64,000 nt of DNA from Haemophilus haemolyticus_L (GTDB taxonomy: Bacteria; Pseudomonadota; Gammaproteobacteria; Enterobacterales; Pasteurellaceae), in NCBI RefSeq assembly GCF_003490595.1, contig NZ_QQGY01000001.1, forward strand, positions 266,890 to 330,889, in the 5' to 3' direction. The notes under the pieces are model-generated. The model was not told the DNA's origin. It ran no database searches and saw only the letters and a program-made list of their open reading frames with translations. A program made the position numbers and the translations under genes. Each line of letters begins with the position of its first letter. The first letter of the stretch is position 1. Shown here piece after piece: positions 42,769 to 52,380 of this stretch.

Positions 42769-44619
42769 ATGTTAAACCGTTATCCATTATGGAAGAATTT
42801 GATGGTGATTTTTATTGTGGCCATCGGGATTTTATACTCTCTTCCAAATATTTATGGTGAAGATCCTGCGGTTCAAATTTCCGGTACGCGCGGTCAAGAA
42901 GCGAATACTAGCGTGCTTGGACAAGTTCAAGATGTGCTTAAAACCAACAATCTTCCAACTAAATCTATCGTGCTTGAGAACGGCTCAATTCTAGCTCGTT
43001 TCACTAATACCGATGATCAACTCCTCGCTAAAGATAAAATTGCTGAACGTCTTGGCAATAATTACACCACTGCATTAAACCTTGCGCCTGCCACTCCTAC
43101 TTGGTTAAGTATGTTTGGTGCTAATCCAATGAAATGGGGATTAGACTTACGTGGTGGAGTTCGTTTTTTGATGGAAGTTGATATGAATGCTGCACTTGTA
43201 AAACGCCAAGAGCAATTACAAGACAGTTTACGTAATGAACTTCGCAAAGAAAAAATTCAATATACGGCAATTAAAAATACTGAGCATTTTGGTACTTCTG
43301 TCACATTGGCCGATGCAAGTCAACGCTCTAAAGCGGAACGTATTATTCATCAGTTGCATCCAACCTTAGATATCACAGAGTTGGATAACGATAGTATCAA
43401 TTTAGGTCTTTCAACTTCAGCATTAAATGAAGCACGCGACTTAGCAATTGAGCAAAACTTAACGATTTTGCGTAAACGTGTTGCTGAATTAGGTGTATCT
43501 GAGGCGGTTATTCAACGTCAAGGTGCTGAACGTATTGTAATTGAATTACCAGGTGTTCAAGATACTGCTCGCGCAAAAGAAATTTTAGGGGCAACTGCAA
43601 CGCTTGAGTTTCGTATCGTAAATCAAAATGTTACGGCCGATGCAATTTCTCGTAATATGTTGCCAGCTGATTCGGAAGTTAAATATGATCGCCAAGGTCA
43701 TCCTGTTGCATTATTTAAACGCGCGGTCTTAGGTGGTGAGCATATTATTAATTCAAGTTCTGGTTTAGATCAGCATTCAAGTACCCCGCAAGTGAGTGTA
43801 ACCTTGGATGGTGAAGGTGGTGAGATTATGTCTCAAACTACCAAAAAATATTACAAGAAACCAATGGCAACGCTTTATGTTGAATATAAAGATAACGGTA
43901 AAAAAGACGAAAATGGTAAAACTATTTTAGAAAAACATGAGGAAGTCATTAATGTGGCGACGATCCAAGGTCGTTTCAGTTCTAATTTCCAAATTACTGG
44001 TGTTGATAGTATCGCGGAAGCGCATAACCTTTCTACCTTACTGAAATCTGGCGCATTAATTGCACCAATTCAAATTGTTGAAGAACGTACAATTGGCCCA
44101 TCTTTGGGGGCACAAAATGTGGAGCAAGGGATTAATGCGAGCTTTTGGGGACTCATCGCTGTGATTTTATTTATGCTGTTCTACTACAAAATGTTCGGTA
44201 TTATCGCAAGTTTTGCTTTGGTCATTAATATCGTGTTGTTAGTGGGTTTAATGTCTATTTTACCTGGTGCGACACTTTCCATGCCAGGGATTGCTGGTAT
44301 CGTATTAACCTTAGGTATGTCGGTGGATGCAAACGTGTTGATTTTTGAACGTATTAAAGAAGAAATTCGCAATGGTCGTCCAATTCAACAAGCAATCAAT
44401 GAAGGTTACAACGGGGCGTTTAGCTCAATTTTTGATGCGAACTTAACGACAATTTTAACTGCAATTATCTTGTATGCAGTGGGGACAGGCCCAATTCAAG
44501 GATTTGCGATTACGCTTTCACTTGGTGTGGCAATTTCAATGTTTACCGCAATTACAGGAACTCGAGCATTAGTTAATGCGCTTTATGGCGGTAAACAACT
44601 TAAGAAATTATCAATTTAG
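42769..44619 (+). CDS. secD: Protein translocase subunit SecD
   Basis: A 616-residue RND-family protein: N-terminal helix (MLNRYPLWKNLMVIFIVAIG), large periplasmic P1 domain with GLDLRGGVRFLMEVD, and five C-terminal helices including TLGMSVDANVLIFERIKEE. It uses the proton gradient to pull proteins through SecYEG on the periplasmic side. ATG at 42769 has AAAAGGA; a TTG further upstream (42733) is less likely. The secF start is 10 bp downstream. Confidence 0.96.
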   Translation: MLNRYPLWKNLMVIFIVAIGILYSLPNIYGEDPAVQISGTRGQEANTSVLGQVQDVLKTNNLPTKSIVLENGSILARFTNTDDQLLAKDKIAERLGNNYTTALNLAPATPTWLSMFGANPMKWGLDLRGGVRFLMEVDMNAALVKRQEQLQDSLRNELRKEKIQYTAIKNTEHFGTSVTLADASQRSKAERIIHQLHPTLDITELDNDSINLGLSTSALNEARDLAIEQNLTILRKRVAELGVSEAVIQRQGAERIVIELPGVQDTARAKEILGATATLEFRIVNQNVTADAISRNMLPADSEVKYDRQGHPVALFKRAVLGGEHIINSSSGLDQHSSTPQVSVTLDGEGGEIMSQTTKKYYKKPMATLYVEYKDNGKKDENGKTILEKHEEVINVATIQGRFSSNFQITGVDSIAEAHNLSTLLKSGALIAPIQIVEERTIGPSLGAQNVEQGINASFWGLIAVILFMLFYYKMFGIIASFALVINIVLLVGLMSILPGATLSMPGIAGIVLTLGMSVDANVLIFERIKEEIRNGRPIQQAINEGYNGAFSSIFDANLTTILTAIILYAVGTGPIQGFAITLSLGVAISMFTAITGTRALVNALYGGKQLKKLSI

Positions 44620-44629
44620 GTAGGGAACG

Positions 44630-45604
44630 ATGAAAATTTTTGCAAAAGATAAAGACGGATATTTTATCCGTGAAATCAATGGGATTAAACTCCCGTTCCC
44701 ATTGACCGAATTTATGAAAGTGCGTAAATGGGGCTATGTTTTTTCCGCACTTTTAATGGCCGTTTCGCTATTTTTTATCGTATCAAAAGGCTTTAACTGG
44801 GGATTGGATTTTACCGGCGGGGTTGTTTTTGATACCCATTTTTCACAATCTGCAGACTTAGAAAAAATCCGTGGTAAGCTCCATGAAAATGGTATTGAAA
44901 GCCCAATTGTGCAGACAACAGGTTCTGTTCAAGATGTCATGATTCGTTTACCAGCGACGGATAATGATTCAGGCATTGGCGATCGCGTAAAAGGAATGCT
45001 CCAAGAAGTAGATTCTGGTATAAAGATTCGTAGTGTTGAATTCGTTGGACCAAACGTAGGGGAAGAATTGGCACAAGGTGCTGTGTATGCGACATTAGCG
45101 ACATTAGCCATGATGCTAGTTTATGTAGGTTCTCGCTTTGAATGGCGTTTAGGTTTCGGCGGTATCGCATCCCTTGCGCATGACGTAATTATTACTCTTG
45201 GCGTGTTTTCAGCGTTACAAATCGAAATTGATTTAACCTTCGTTGCAGCGATTTTATCTGTTGTGGGTTATTCTATTAACGATAGTATCGTGGTCTTTGA
45301 CCGTGTGCGTGAAAACTTTAGAAAAATAAGACGTCTAGATACGATTGATATTATTGATGTTTCTTTAACGCAAACTTTATCAAGAACCATCATGACCTCT
45401 GCTACAACATTAATTGTTGTTATTGCATTGTTCTTTTTTGGTGGTCCATCAATTCATAACTTCTCTTTAGCGTTACTTGTGGGTATTGGGTTTGGTACAT
45501 ATTCTTCAATCTTTATTGCAATCGCAATTGCATACGATGTTGGATTACGCCGTGAACATATGATCCCGCCTAAAGTAGATAAGGAAATTGATGAATTACC
45601 TTAG
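44630..45604 (+). CDS. secF: Protein translocase subunit SecF
   Basis: A 324-residue partner of SecD with six helices; GLDFTGGVVFDTHF, LSVVGYSINDSIVVFDRVREN and SRTIMTSATTLIVV are the SecF marks, including the conserved Asp for proton transfer. AGGGA precedes the ATG. The operon yajC-secD-secF ends in a strong terminator shared with perM. Confidence 0.96.
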   Translation: MKIFAKDKDGYFIREINGIKLPFPLTEFMKVRKWGYVFSALLMAVSLFFIVSKGFNWGLDFTGGVVFDTHFSQSADLEKIRGKLHENGIESPIVQTTGSVQDVMIRLPATDNDSGIGDRVKGMLQEVDSGIKIRSVEFVGPNVGEELAQGAVYATLATLAMMLVYVGSRFEWRLGFGGIASLAHDVIITLGVFSALQIEIDLTFVAAILSVVGYSINDSIVVFDRVRENFRKIRRLDTIDIIDVSLTQTLSRTIMTSATTLIVVIALFFFGGPSIHNFSLALLVGIGFGTYSSIFIAIAIAYDVGLRREHMIPPKVDKEIDELP

Positions 45605-45634
45605 TTAAATTCTATTCTTAGAATAAACTTCAAT

Positions 45635-45674
45635 AAAAAATAGTTAACCAAAAATTCATGGTTAACTATTTTTT
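45635..45674. terminator. Bidirectional terminator between secF and perM
   Basis: AAAAAATAGTTAACCA pairs perfectly with TGGTTAACTATTTTTT. Confidence 0.9.
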
Positions 45675-45702
45675 TATTTGTATAGCTTTTTAATTTAGAC
45701 TT

Positions 45703-46752
45703 TTAATCTTGAGGTAACGCATTTATCACGGCTTTCACTAAAGTCGCTAAGGGAATGGCAAAGAATACGCCCCAAAATCCCCATAAACCGCCGAAAATTA
45801 ATACTGAAATGATAATAATCAATGGATGTAAATTCACAGCTTCAGAAAATAAATAAGGAACGAGTAAGTTTCCATCTAAGAGCTGGCTCACAGCAAAAGC
45901 GATGATGATATACCAAAATGTTGGGCTGATTCCAAATTGGAATAACGCAACCAATGCAACAGGAATCGTGACAATTACTGCGCCAATATAAGGGACCAGA
46001 ACAGAAAGACCCACCGCAAAAGCTAATAAGAGCGGGTAATTTAGTCCGAATATTAAGAAAATAATGTAGGTGATGAGCGTGACAATCAGTATTTCTAACA
46101 ATTTTCCATGAATGTAGTTGGAAATTTGCTGTTGCATTTCTTTCCATACTTTGAAAGCTAAGTTTCTATTTTTCGGTAAGAAACGGCTCACCCCTTGTAA
46201 AAGTTCTGATTTATCCTTCAGCATAAAAAACATCATTAATGGCACTAAAAAGGCATAAATCCCTAAAGAAACCAAGTTCATAATGGAGGCTAAAGAAAGT
46301 TTTACCGCAGATTCACCAAAACCAAGGATTTTTTCTCGCACAGAATTGAAAATAGAATCGACCATTGAATAGTCGATGAGTTCAGGATAATGCTCAGGTA
46401 AGTTTAGTAACCATTCATTGAGCTTATTAAACATTGCAGGCAAATCACTTAATAAGGAAATAGTTTGATTCCATAACATTGGCATGAGGATTAAAAAGAA
46501 GATTGTCGCTAGTCCAATAAAGCCACCAAAAATGATGATTGTAGCTAGCATTCTTGGGCATTTTAAATGTTGATGCAAAAAATTGATCGGCATTTCTAGT
46601 AAATAGGATAGTACTAGAGCAATCAACAACGGCGCGATTAAATCTCCAAAAAAATAAATGGAGATAAAGCCAAATAATAATATTGCTAATAGTCCCATCG
46701 CTTGTGGATCGCTTAAGCGACGTGAGTACCAGCTTTTCAACATTTCTAGCAT
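45703..46752 (-). CDS. perM: AI-2E family (PerM) membrane transporter
   Basis: A 349-residue polytopic protein with helices near 20-50, 65-95, 155-180 and several beyond 200, and the family block FAVGLSVLVPYIGAVIVTIPVA plus PLIIIISVLIFGGLWGFWG near the C-terminus. Members export diverse molecules or ions; the substrate is not known here. It is divergent from the ArsC-like gene, an adjacency also known in E. coli (perM/yfgD). Confidence 0.87.
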   Translation of the reverse strand: MLEMLKSWYSRRLSDPQAMGLLAILLFGFISIYFFGDLIAPLLIALVLSYLLEMPINFLHQHLKCPRMLATIIIFGGFIGLATIFFLILMPMLWNQTISLLSDLPAMFNKLNEWLLNLPEHYPELIDYSMVDSIFNSVREKILGFGESAVKLSLASIMNLVSLGIYAFLVPLMMFFMLKDKSELLQGVSRFLPKNRNLAFKVWKEMQQQISNYIHGKLLEILIVTLITYIIFLIFGLNYPLLLAFAVGLSVLVPYIGAVIVTIPVALVALFQFGISPTFWYIIIAFAVSQLLDGNLLVPYLFSEAVNLHPLIIIISVLIFGGLWGFWGVFFAIPLATLVKAVINALPQD

Positions 46753-46829
46753 AATTTCTTTTCCTATAAGTATTTTTTGCCATTATAAGTTAAAATTTAT
46801 AGTGTTTATAGCTACTAAGAGGAAATCCT

Positions 46830-47180
46830 ATGTCTGTTATTATTTATCACAACCCACGTTGCTCAAAAAGCCGTGAAACGCTAGCATTATTAGAAACTCA
46901 AGGAGTTCAGCCAATAGTTGAATTGTATTTGCAAAAGCAGTATTCCATTGATGAATTACAAAGTATTGCCCAAAAATTAGGAATTGATGATGTGCGTCAA
47001 ATGATGCGTACGAAAGATGATTTATACAAAAGCTTAAATTTAGATAATTTAGAGCTCTCTCAAGCTGAATTATTAAAAGCCATGAGTGAACATTCAGCAC
47101 TCATTGAACGCCCAATTGTGATCAATGGTAATCAGGCTAAAATCGGGCGCCCGCCAGAAAGTGTACTTGAGATTTTGTAA
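46830..47180 (+). CDS. ArsC/YfgD-family oxidoreductase
   Basis: A 116-residue thioredoxin-fold protein with the HNPRCSKSRETL motif, whose Cys would be the active thiol, and ERPIVINGNQAKIGRPPE at the C-terminus with the Arg residues that bind arsenate in ArsC. It looks like a YfgD-type protein; without an arsenite pump nearby, true arsenate reduction is uncertain. AGAGGA precedes the ATG. Confidence 0.88.
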   Translation: MSVIIYHNPRCSKSRETLALLETQGVQPIVELYLQKQYSIDELQSIAQKLGIDDVRQMMRTKDDLYKSLNLDNLELSQAELLKAMSEHSALIERPIVINGNQAKIGRPPESVLEIL

Positions 47181-47207
47181 TTTAAACGTTTGCGCGTATA
47201 ATACTCC

Positions 47208-47237
47208 AGCCGTGGAAATCCTTCCGCGGCTTTTTTA
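47208..47237 (+). terminator. Terminator between ArsC-like gene and arfA
   Basis: AGCCGTGGAA pairs with TTCCGCGGCT (one G-T pair) followed by TTTTT. A TATAAT at 47197-47202 just before it could be a -10 for arfA, which would place this hairpin in the arfA leader. Confidence 0.7.
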
Positions 47238-47247
47238 AGGAAAAATT

Positions 47248-47493
47248 ATGGCAAAGAAACAAAAAAGTGCGGTTGAAAATGAAACCGTTTATTTGCACAC
47301 TCGAGGAGTGATAAAAGATAATGCAGTGATGGCATTATTGCATGATAAATTATTTCGCCAGCGTGTTGAGAAAAAACGCAAAGGGAAAGGTAGTTACCAA
47401 CGTAAAGCGAAACACGCAGGGAAAATGTTTGAAAAGCCCGATTATAAATTTTTTGATTACAGAAACTTTATAATCGGGTTTTTCTTAGGCTAA
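47248..47493 (+). CDS. arfA: Alternative ribosome-rescue factor ArfA
   Basis: An 81-codon gene whose product has TRGVIKDNAVMALLHDKLFRQRVEKKRKGKGSYQRK, the ArfA core that enters the empty mRNA channel and recruits RF2 to stalled ribosomes. Codons after about 60 form a perfect terminator-like hairpin (47433-47483), so the normal message probably ends within the gene and the protein is removed by tmRNA tagging when trans-translation works. This back-up design is established for ArfA. AAGGA precedes the ATG. Confidence 0.93.
   Translation: MAKKQKSAVENETVYLHTRGVIKDNAVMALLHDKLFRQRVEKKRKGKGSYQRKAKHAGKMFEKPDYKFFDYRNFIIGFFLG
47433..47483 (+). terminator. In-gene hairpin of arfA
   Basis: CCCGATTATAAA pairs with TTTATAATCGGG, extended by AAAG/TTTT, followed by TTTTT inside the coding sequence. 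It should generate non-stop arfA mRNA by termination or RNase III cutting. Confidence 0.88.
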
Positions 47494-47516
47494 AAATAGT
47501 AAAAAGGAGTATAAAA

Positions 47517-47813
47517 ATGTCAAATCAGCCTCAAGTCCTATTTAATAATACATGGAATGTACGCATTAGTGATCCTGGTGAAGAGGGGGCTAAAAGCCAT
47601 TTTTTTGAAACTATTTACCTAACTTTAACGGCATATTTTGAAGAAAATAGAGTACGTTATGAGTTCGTTCGCAAAGTAGAAGATCAAATAAAAATTCAAC
47701 GCTCTTTTACAGAACTAAATGAATTATTCAAATTTCTGGGTGATTATTTCGATCCTGTTTTTATTGGATTATTAGGCGTAAAAATAGGGAATCTTGGTGT
47801 GAAATCAGAATAA
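47517..47813 (+). CDS. Conserved small protein of unknown function, 98 residues
   Basis: I do not know its role. AAAGGAG precedes the ATG, a strong start. The protein is soluble and acidic-mixed, with HFFETIYLTLTAYFEENRVRYEFVRKVEDQIKIQ in the middle and FLGDYFDPVFIGLLGVKIG near the C-terminus. It follows arfA by 23 bp and may be expressed from arfA read-through. It occupies a stable place between arfA and yagU. Confidence 0.7.
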   Translation: MSNQPQVLFNNTWNVRISDPGEEGAKSHFFETIYLTLTAYFEENRVRYEFVRKVEDQIKIQRSFTELNELFKFLGDYFDPVFIGLLGVKIGNLGVKSE

Positions 47814-47954
47814 TAACTTGACTAATCCATAAAACATTCTAGTATTCTACCCATATTTTGTTATATCGACAAAATAGGGATCGCACTTTAAATTGTATAA
47901 ATAATGGCATAAAAGTGCGGTTATTTTTTCTTTACTTTTATTGGAGAGCAAAAT

Positions 47955-48566
47955 ATGTCAGGTATTTTTACTCAAAGTCCAGCAAACCGTCGTCGTTATG
48001 GCGTGGCAGTATTTGTTGGTATCGTTGCAGGGATTATTTCCGCTTTTGTTAAATGGGGCGCAGAGCATCCATTTCCACCGCGTAGTCCAATTGATTTCTT
48101 TGCGGCTGCTTGTAAAGTGGATATTACAGGTTTAACACAGGATCAAGTGCTGGCAGTATGTTCCCGTGCGTTTTTAAATCCACCACATGTGTTCTTACGT
48201 GATTATTTAGGTATTGATCCAACAGATGCTGCATTTACCTTTGCTGATCATGCATTCAATTGGATTGGTGTTACCCATATGATCTTTTCTTTAGTTTTTG
48301 CGGTTGGTTATTGCTTAGTCGCAGAACGTTTTCCAAAAATTAAATTTTGGCAAGGTATTGGCGCAGGGATTATTGCTAATATTTGCGTGCACTATATTAC
48401 TTTCCCAGCACTAGGTTTAACCCCACCGGTTGCAGAATGGCCGCTATATGAACATATTTCAGAATTAGTTGGGCATATTTTCTGGTTCTGGACTATTGAG
48501 GTTATTCGTCGCGATTTACGTAATCGCTTAACTGGCGAGCCAGATGCAGAGATTCCTTTAGCTTAA
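47955..48566 (+). CDS. yagU: YagU-family inner membrane protein (DUF1440)
   Basis: A 203-residue membrane protein with about four helices; RRYGVAVFVGIVAGIISAFVKWGAEHPFPPR at the start and HISELVGHIFWFWTIEVIRRDLRNR at the end are typical of YagU. In E. coli YagU contributes to acid resistance; function here is by homology. GGAG precedes the ATG. An uptake signal lies 40 bp upstream. Confidence 0.88.
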   Translation: MSGIFTQSPANRRRYGVAVFVGIVAGIISAFVKWGAEHPFPPRSPIDFFAAACKVDITGLTQDQVLAVCSRAFLNPPHVFLRDYLGIDPTDAAFTFADHAFNWIGVTHMIFSLVFAVGYCLVAERFPKIKFWQGIGAGIIANICVHYITFPALGLTPPVAEWPLYEHISELVGHIFWFWTIEVIRRDLRNRLTGEPDAEIPLA

Positions 48567-48592
48567 GCTAAACAGTATAAATTTTGATAAGA

Positions 48593-48628
48593 AACGGGTT
48601 AAGACTAATAAGTTTTAACCCGTTTTTT
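48593..48628 (+). terminator. Terminator after yagU
   Basis: AACGGGTTAA pairs with TTAACCCGTT and is followed by a T run. Confidence 0.83.
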
Positions 48629-48649
48629 TGTTGGATAGAGATGCTTTAA

Positions 48650-48802
48650 TTAGCAACAAATTTCTTGTACGACAAATTGTAATGAATGTCTCGCAAATTG
48701 CTGTTGTTTTCGGTGTTTCAAGCGTCTCAAACGTAGATTACGTGATAAAGAGGTTTGTTGTAAATTGGTTTTCTTTTTAAGAAAAGTTTTGCGTTTTAAC
48801 AT
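48650..48802 (-). CDS. Possible small basic ORF after mltF, 50 residues
   Basis: On the minus strand the mltF stop TAA is followed one base later by ATG, with AAGGA at 8 bases spacing inside the end of mltF. The frame encodes MLKRKTFLKKKTNLQQTSLS and a further Arg/Lys/Gln-rich region, ending EICC. Position and ribosome site argue for translation coupled to mltF; the basic composition is unusual. I recognise no family. Confidence 0.45.
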   Translation of the reverse strand: MLKRKTFLKKKTNLQQTSLSRNLRLRRLKHRKQQQFARHSLQFVVQEICC

Positions 48803-48803
48803 T

Positions 48804-50255
48804 TTATTTATCCTTTTTTTCTTTTATTTCTTCTGAATTCCCAACCGCACTTTCGTTGTTTGCATTATCATTCGTTGTTTGATTTTCTTGGACCCGATGA
48901 TAATTCACTATGCTATTCATATAGCGGCGAATATTTTCTACATATTGGTGCGCTTCATAGCCTCGCGCATAGCCGTATTTCAGTTGGGAATAATAGCGTT
49001 TTTCTGCTAATAAAGGCAGATTTTTTTTCACATCTAGCCAATTATCTGGATTTCCGCCAAGATTTTTAGTTAAACGACGTGCATCAATTAAGTGTCCCAG
49101 CCCCATGTTATAGGCGGCTAAGGCAAACCAAATTCTTTCTTCTTTTTCAATGGTTTCTGGAATTTGACTAATCAGCCAGTGTAAATATTCTGATCCCGCT
49201 TTAATGCTTTGTTCAGGATCTGTTCTATCGCTGATTTTCATATGTTGCGCAGTATCTTTAGTTAACATCATTATGCCACGCACGCCCGTAGGTGATGTTG
49301 CATCTGGATTCCAATGAGACTCTTGATAAGCGACTGCTGCGAGTAATCGCCAATCTAATTCACCTTTATATTTTTCAAAGAGCGGTGAGAATTGTGGCAA
49401 TATATTTTCAATCGCGTTCATATAAGAGCGCGTATCCACGTAATCAAATTGTGAAATATGCCCTAAATATTTTTCTTTTAAATTATCGACTAGCCCAGTT
49501 TCTTGTGCATTATTCATAAAATTGAGTAAGGCAGCTTGCAGATCGTTGTAGGGATTATTTGGTAAATACCAGTGAATGTTTGCTTCATCAGTAATATCAA
49601 AGGCAATGGCTAATTCTGGTTTGATTTGTTGGATCGCCGCGATATCAATGGAATTAGCAATAACGTAAGGAATTTTTCCTTCAGACAGTTGTAGCAATAG
49701 TTCTTCTTGAGTAAACGCTTGATTTCTTTTCCAAGTTAATTGTGGATATTGTTTTTGTAATTCTTTTAGTGTTTCTTCCAATGATGAGTTATTAGAAATA
49801 TAAATTTCTTTCTTGATATCGCCTAGATTTTTAGGGCGTTGTTCATTTTTTCGATAAGCTAATTGCCATGAAGCTGAATGATACGCTGGGCCAATTTGGA
49901 AACGTTCTGCATTATTGGGATGATATAAAAGGTGAGCCGCAGCTAAATCAATATTATGCTTATCTAACTCATTAAATAATTGTTCTTGATTACCGAAAGT
50001 TTTAATTTCGAGTTCTACACCCAATGAATCAGCAAATGCTTTAGTCAATTCATATTCAAAGCCTCGTTCACCGTCTTTATTTATAAAATAAGAAATAGGG
50101 TTGTTCATTGTGCCCACAATGAGTGAGCCGCGTTCTTGAATTGCTGTATAGTGGTTTTCTTCAGCATGGCGTAAAAATTGCCATGGGAATACCATATCAA
50201 TAGCCCAAAGCAACAAAGCCAAGGCAGTAATAATACGTAAAAAGAGACCTTTCAA
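48804..50255 (-). CDS. mltF: Membrane-bound lytic murein transglycosylase F
   Basis: A 483-residue protein with an N-terminal hydrophobic signal/anchor, a solute-binding-protein-like regulatory domain (about 40-265, RGSLIVGTMNNPISYF) and a C-terminal SLT domain with the catalytic Glu in AYQESHWNP followed by SPTGVRGIMMLT and LAAYNMGLGH. It cleaves peptidoglycan strands with 1,6-anhydro ends at the outer membrane. It ends with a Lys/Asn-rich tail. Single gene with the small ORF behind it. Confidence 0.93.
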   Translation of the reverse strand: MKGLFLRIITALALLLWAIDMVFPWQFLRHAEENHYTAIQERGSLIVGTMNNPISYFINKDGERGFEYELTKAFADSLGVELEIKTFGNQEQLFNELDKHNIDLAAAHLLYHPNNAERFQIGPAYHSASWQLAYRKNEQRPKNLGDIKKEIYISNNSSLEETLKELQKQYPQLTWKRNQAFTQEELLLQLSEGKIPYVIANSIDIAAIQQIKPELAIAFDITDEANIHWYLPNNPYNDLQAALLNFMNNAQETGLVDNLKEKYLGHISQFDYVDTRSYMNAIENILPQFSPLFEKYKGELDWRLLAAVAYQESHWNPDATSPTGVRGIMMLTKDTAQHMKISDRTDPEQSIKAGSEYLHWLISQIPETIEKEERIWFALAAYNMGLGHLIDARRLTKNLGGNPDNWLDVKKNLPLLAEKRYYSQLKYGYARGYEAHQYVENIRRYMNSIVNYHRVQENQTTNDNANNESAVGNSEEIKEKKDK

Positions 50256-50318
50256 TGATTTTTCCTATATAAAAAGCTTGCGGGATTGTAGCTAGAATTT
50301 AACCAATAGACAATAAAA

Positions 50319-50341
50319 AGCCCCTTGAGGTTCAAGGGGCT
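50319..50341 (-). terminator. Terminator after deaD
   Basis: AGCCCCTTGA pairs with TCAAGGGGCT; on the minus strand it is followed by TTTTTA. Confidence 0.86.
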
Positions 50342-50423
50342 AAGTTTTGTTCACCGAGTAGTGCTAAATTTTAAATGATGCAAAACATTAGGAAATAACA
50401 CTATTCTTTATATCGTAAGGATA

Positions 50424-52262
50424 TTATCCTCGGCGATCACGGCGTGGTTTATCGCTAAAAGTGCGGTTACTTTTTTCATTAAATTTACGATTTCCACGAT
50501 TGTCACCAGTGCGTTCATTACGTCCGCGTTCTCCACGGAAATCGCCACCACGACCTTTGCGTTTACCGTTAAAATTATCGCCGCCACGGGAACTATCAGA
50601 CTTCACAGCACCTAAGAAAGACATTTGCATTTGTTTATTCAATACGCGTGTTTTACCGAATTGTTGCAATAATTCTTTCGGCATACCTTGTGGCAATTCA
50701 ACGGTAGTGTAGTCATCATAAAGTTTGATATGACCAATATAGCGGCTATTGATATCACCTTCGTTAGCAATCGCACCCACGATATGGCGAACTTCTACAC
50801 CATCTGCACGACCGACTTCGATACGATATAAATCCATTGGTTGTGGATTTCCGTAGCCTTTACGTTCGCCACGACGTTCAGCTGAACGTGGATTTTCACG
50901 GCGATCACCTCGTTCATTACGTTCACGACGACGTTTCTCCATTGGTGGATCAGGAGGAAGAATTAATTTTTGTTTACCTTGTAACAACATTAACATTGCA
51001 GCAGCAATATCTTCTTGATCTTGATCGGCAGTGAATAAGTCTTCTAATAAACTACGATATTGTTCTAAATCGTGATGCTCGAGTTGTTTCGTAATTTTGG
51101 CAACGAATTTTTTGCGGCGGCATTCTTGTAACACAAGATGATTTGGCAATTCTACTTCATTGATACCTTTTTTCATTAGGTGTTCAATATTACGAAGTAA
51201 ACGACGCTCACGAGGTTCAACGAATAATAAAGCACGACCAGAACGGCCAGCACGACCAGTACGGCCAATTCTGTGTACATAAGATTCTGCATCAAGCGGA
51301 ATGTCGTAGTTCACCACAAGGCTGATGCGTTCAATATCAATACCGCGTGCGGCCACATCGGTTGCCACAACAATATCTAAACTGCCGTTACGTAAGCGAT
51401 CGAGTGTTTGTTCGCGTAATTGTTGTGTCATATCACCATTAAGTGCGGCAGAACGGAAACCATTTTTTTCAAGTAGTTCTGTAATGTCTAAAGTTCCAGT
51501 TTTAGTGCGAGCAAAGATAATCGCCGCATCAAAATCTTCCACTTCTAAGAAACGAAGAAGGGCTTCATTTTTACGCACGCCGTGCACATACCAACAACTT
51601 TGGTTGATATCTGGGGCATTTTCGTTATTAACTTTGATCTTCACTTCTTTCGGATCATTCATAAAACGTTTTGTAATACGACGGATCGGTTCAGGCATTG
51701 TTGCAGAGAATAACGCTGTTTGGTGATTTTCTGGTAATTCTGCCATGACGGTTTCTACATCATCAATGAAACCCATGCGTAGCATTTCATCTGCTTCATC
51801 TAATACGATAAAACGAAGTTCTGAAAGATTTAATGTTCCGCGACGAATATGGTCAAGAATACGACCTGGTGTACCCACAACCACTTGTGCGCCTTGTTTT
51901 AATGCACGAAGTTGGATGTCATAACGTTGGCCACCATATAAAGTAACAATGCGAGTGCCATGAGCATATTTAACAAATTGTTCGCACGCATCGGCAACTT
52001 GAATAGCAAGTTCGCGAGTTGGAGCCATCACTAACATTTGTGGATGTTTTTCACTTGGATCGATTTGCGCTAATAAAGGCAGTGCAAAAGCAGCGGTTTT
52101 ACCACTACCCGTTTGTGCCATACCTAGCACATCATTGCCACTGAGCAAATGCGGGATACAAGCTTGTTGAATTGGAGAAGGGGTTTCAAAACCTAAGTCA
52201 GAAACAGCTTTTAAGATGAACTCAGGTAAACCTAAGTCATTAAAAGTAATTTTGTCAGTCAT
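50424..52262 (-). CDS. deaD: ATP-dependent RNA helicase DeaD (CsdA)
   Basis: A 612-residue DEAD-box helicase with AQTGSGKTAAF, VLDEADEML, SAT, HRIGRTGRAGR, then the DbpA-like RNA-binding domain (about 480-550, RIEVGRADGVEVRHIVGAIANEG) and an Arg/Gly-rich tail (GKRKGRGGDFRGERGRNERTG shortened here to its pattern of RG repeats). It unwinds RNA in ribosome assembly and in the degradosome, especially in the cold. The genes nlpI and pnp lie upstream in the same direction. Confidence 0.95.
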   Translation of the reverse strand: MTDKITFNDLGLPEFILKAVSDLGFETPSPIQQACIPHLLSGNDVLGMAQTGSGKTAAFALPLLAQIDPSEKHPQMLVMAPTRELAIQVADACEQFVKYAHGTRIVTLYGGQRYDIQLRALKQGAQVVVGTPGRILDHIRRGTLNLSELRFIVLDEADEMLRMGFIDDVETVMAELPENHQTALFSATMPEPIRRITKRFMNDPKEVKIKVNNENAPDINQSCWYVHGVRKNEALLRFLEVEDFDAAIIFARTKTGTLDITELLEKNGFRSAALNGDMTQQLREQTLDRLRNGSLDIVVATDVAARGIDIERISLVVNYDIPLDAESYVHRIGRTGRAGRSGRALLFVEPRERRLLRNIEHLMKKGINEVELPNHLVLQECRRKKFVAKITKQLEHHDLEQYRSLLEDLFTADQDQEDIAAAMLMLLQGKQKLILPPDPPMEKRRRERNERGDRRENPRSAERRGERKGYGNPQPMDLYRIEVGRADGVEVRHIVGAIANEGDINSRYIGHIKLYDDYTTVELPQGMPKELLQQFGKTRVLNKQMQMSFLGAVKSDSSRGGDNFNGKRKGRGGDFRGERGRNERTGDNRGNRKFNEKSNRTFSDKPRRDRRG

Positions 52263-52380
52263 TAAAATACTCGAATATAAATAAGGAAGCTCAAAGAGGC
52301 CTTCGGTTTATTAAGTTGAGCAGAGCGAATGAATTTTTCTATTCGTTCTACTGTAAAGAGCGGTGAGTTTTGATTGATTT

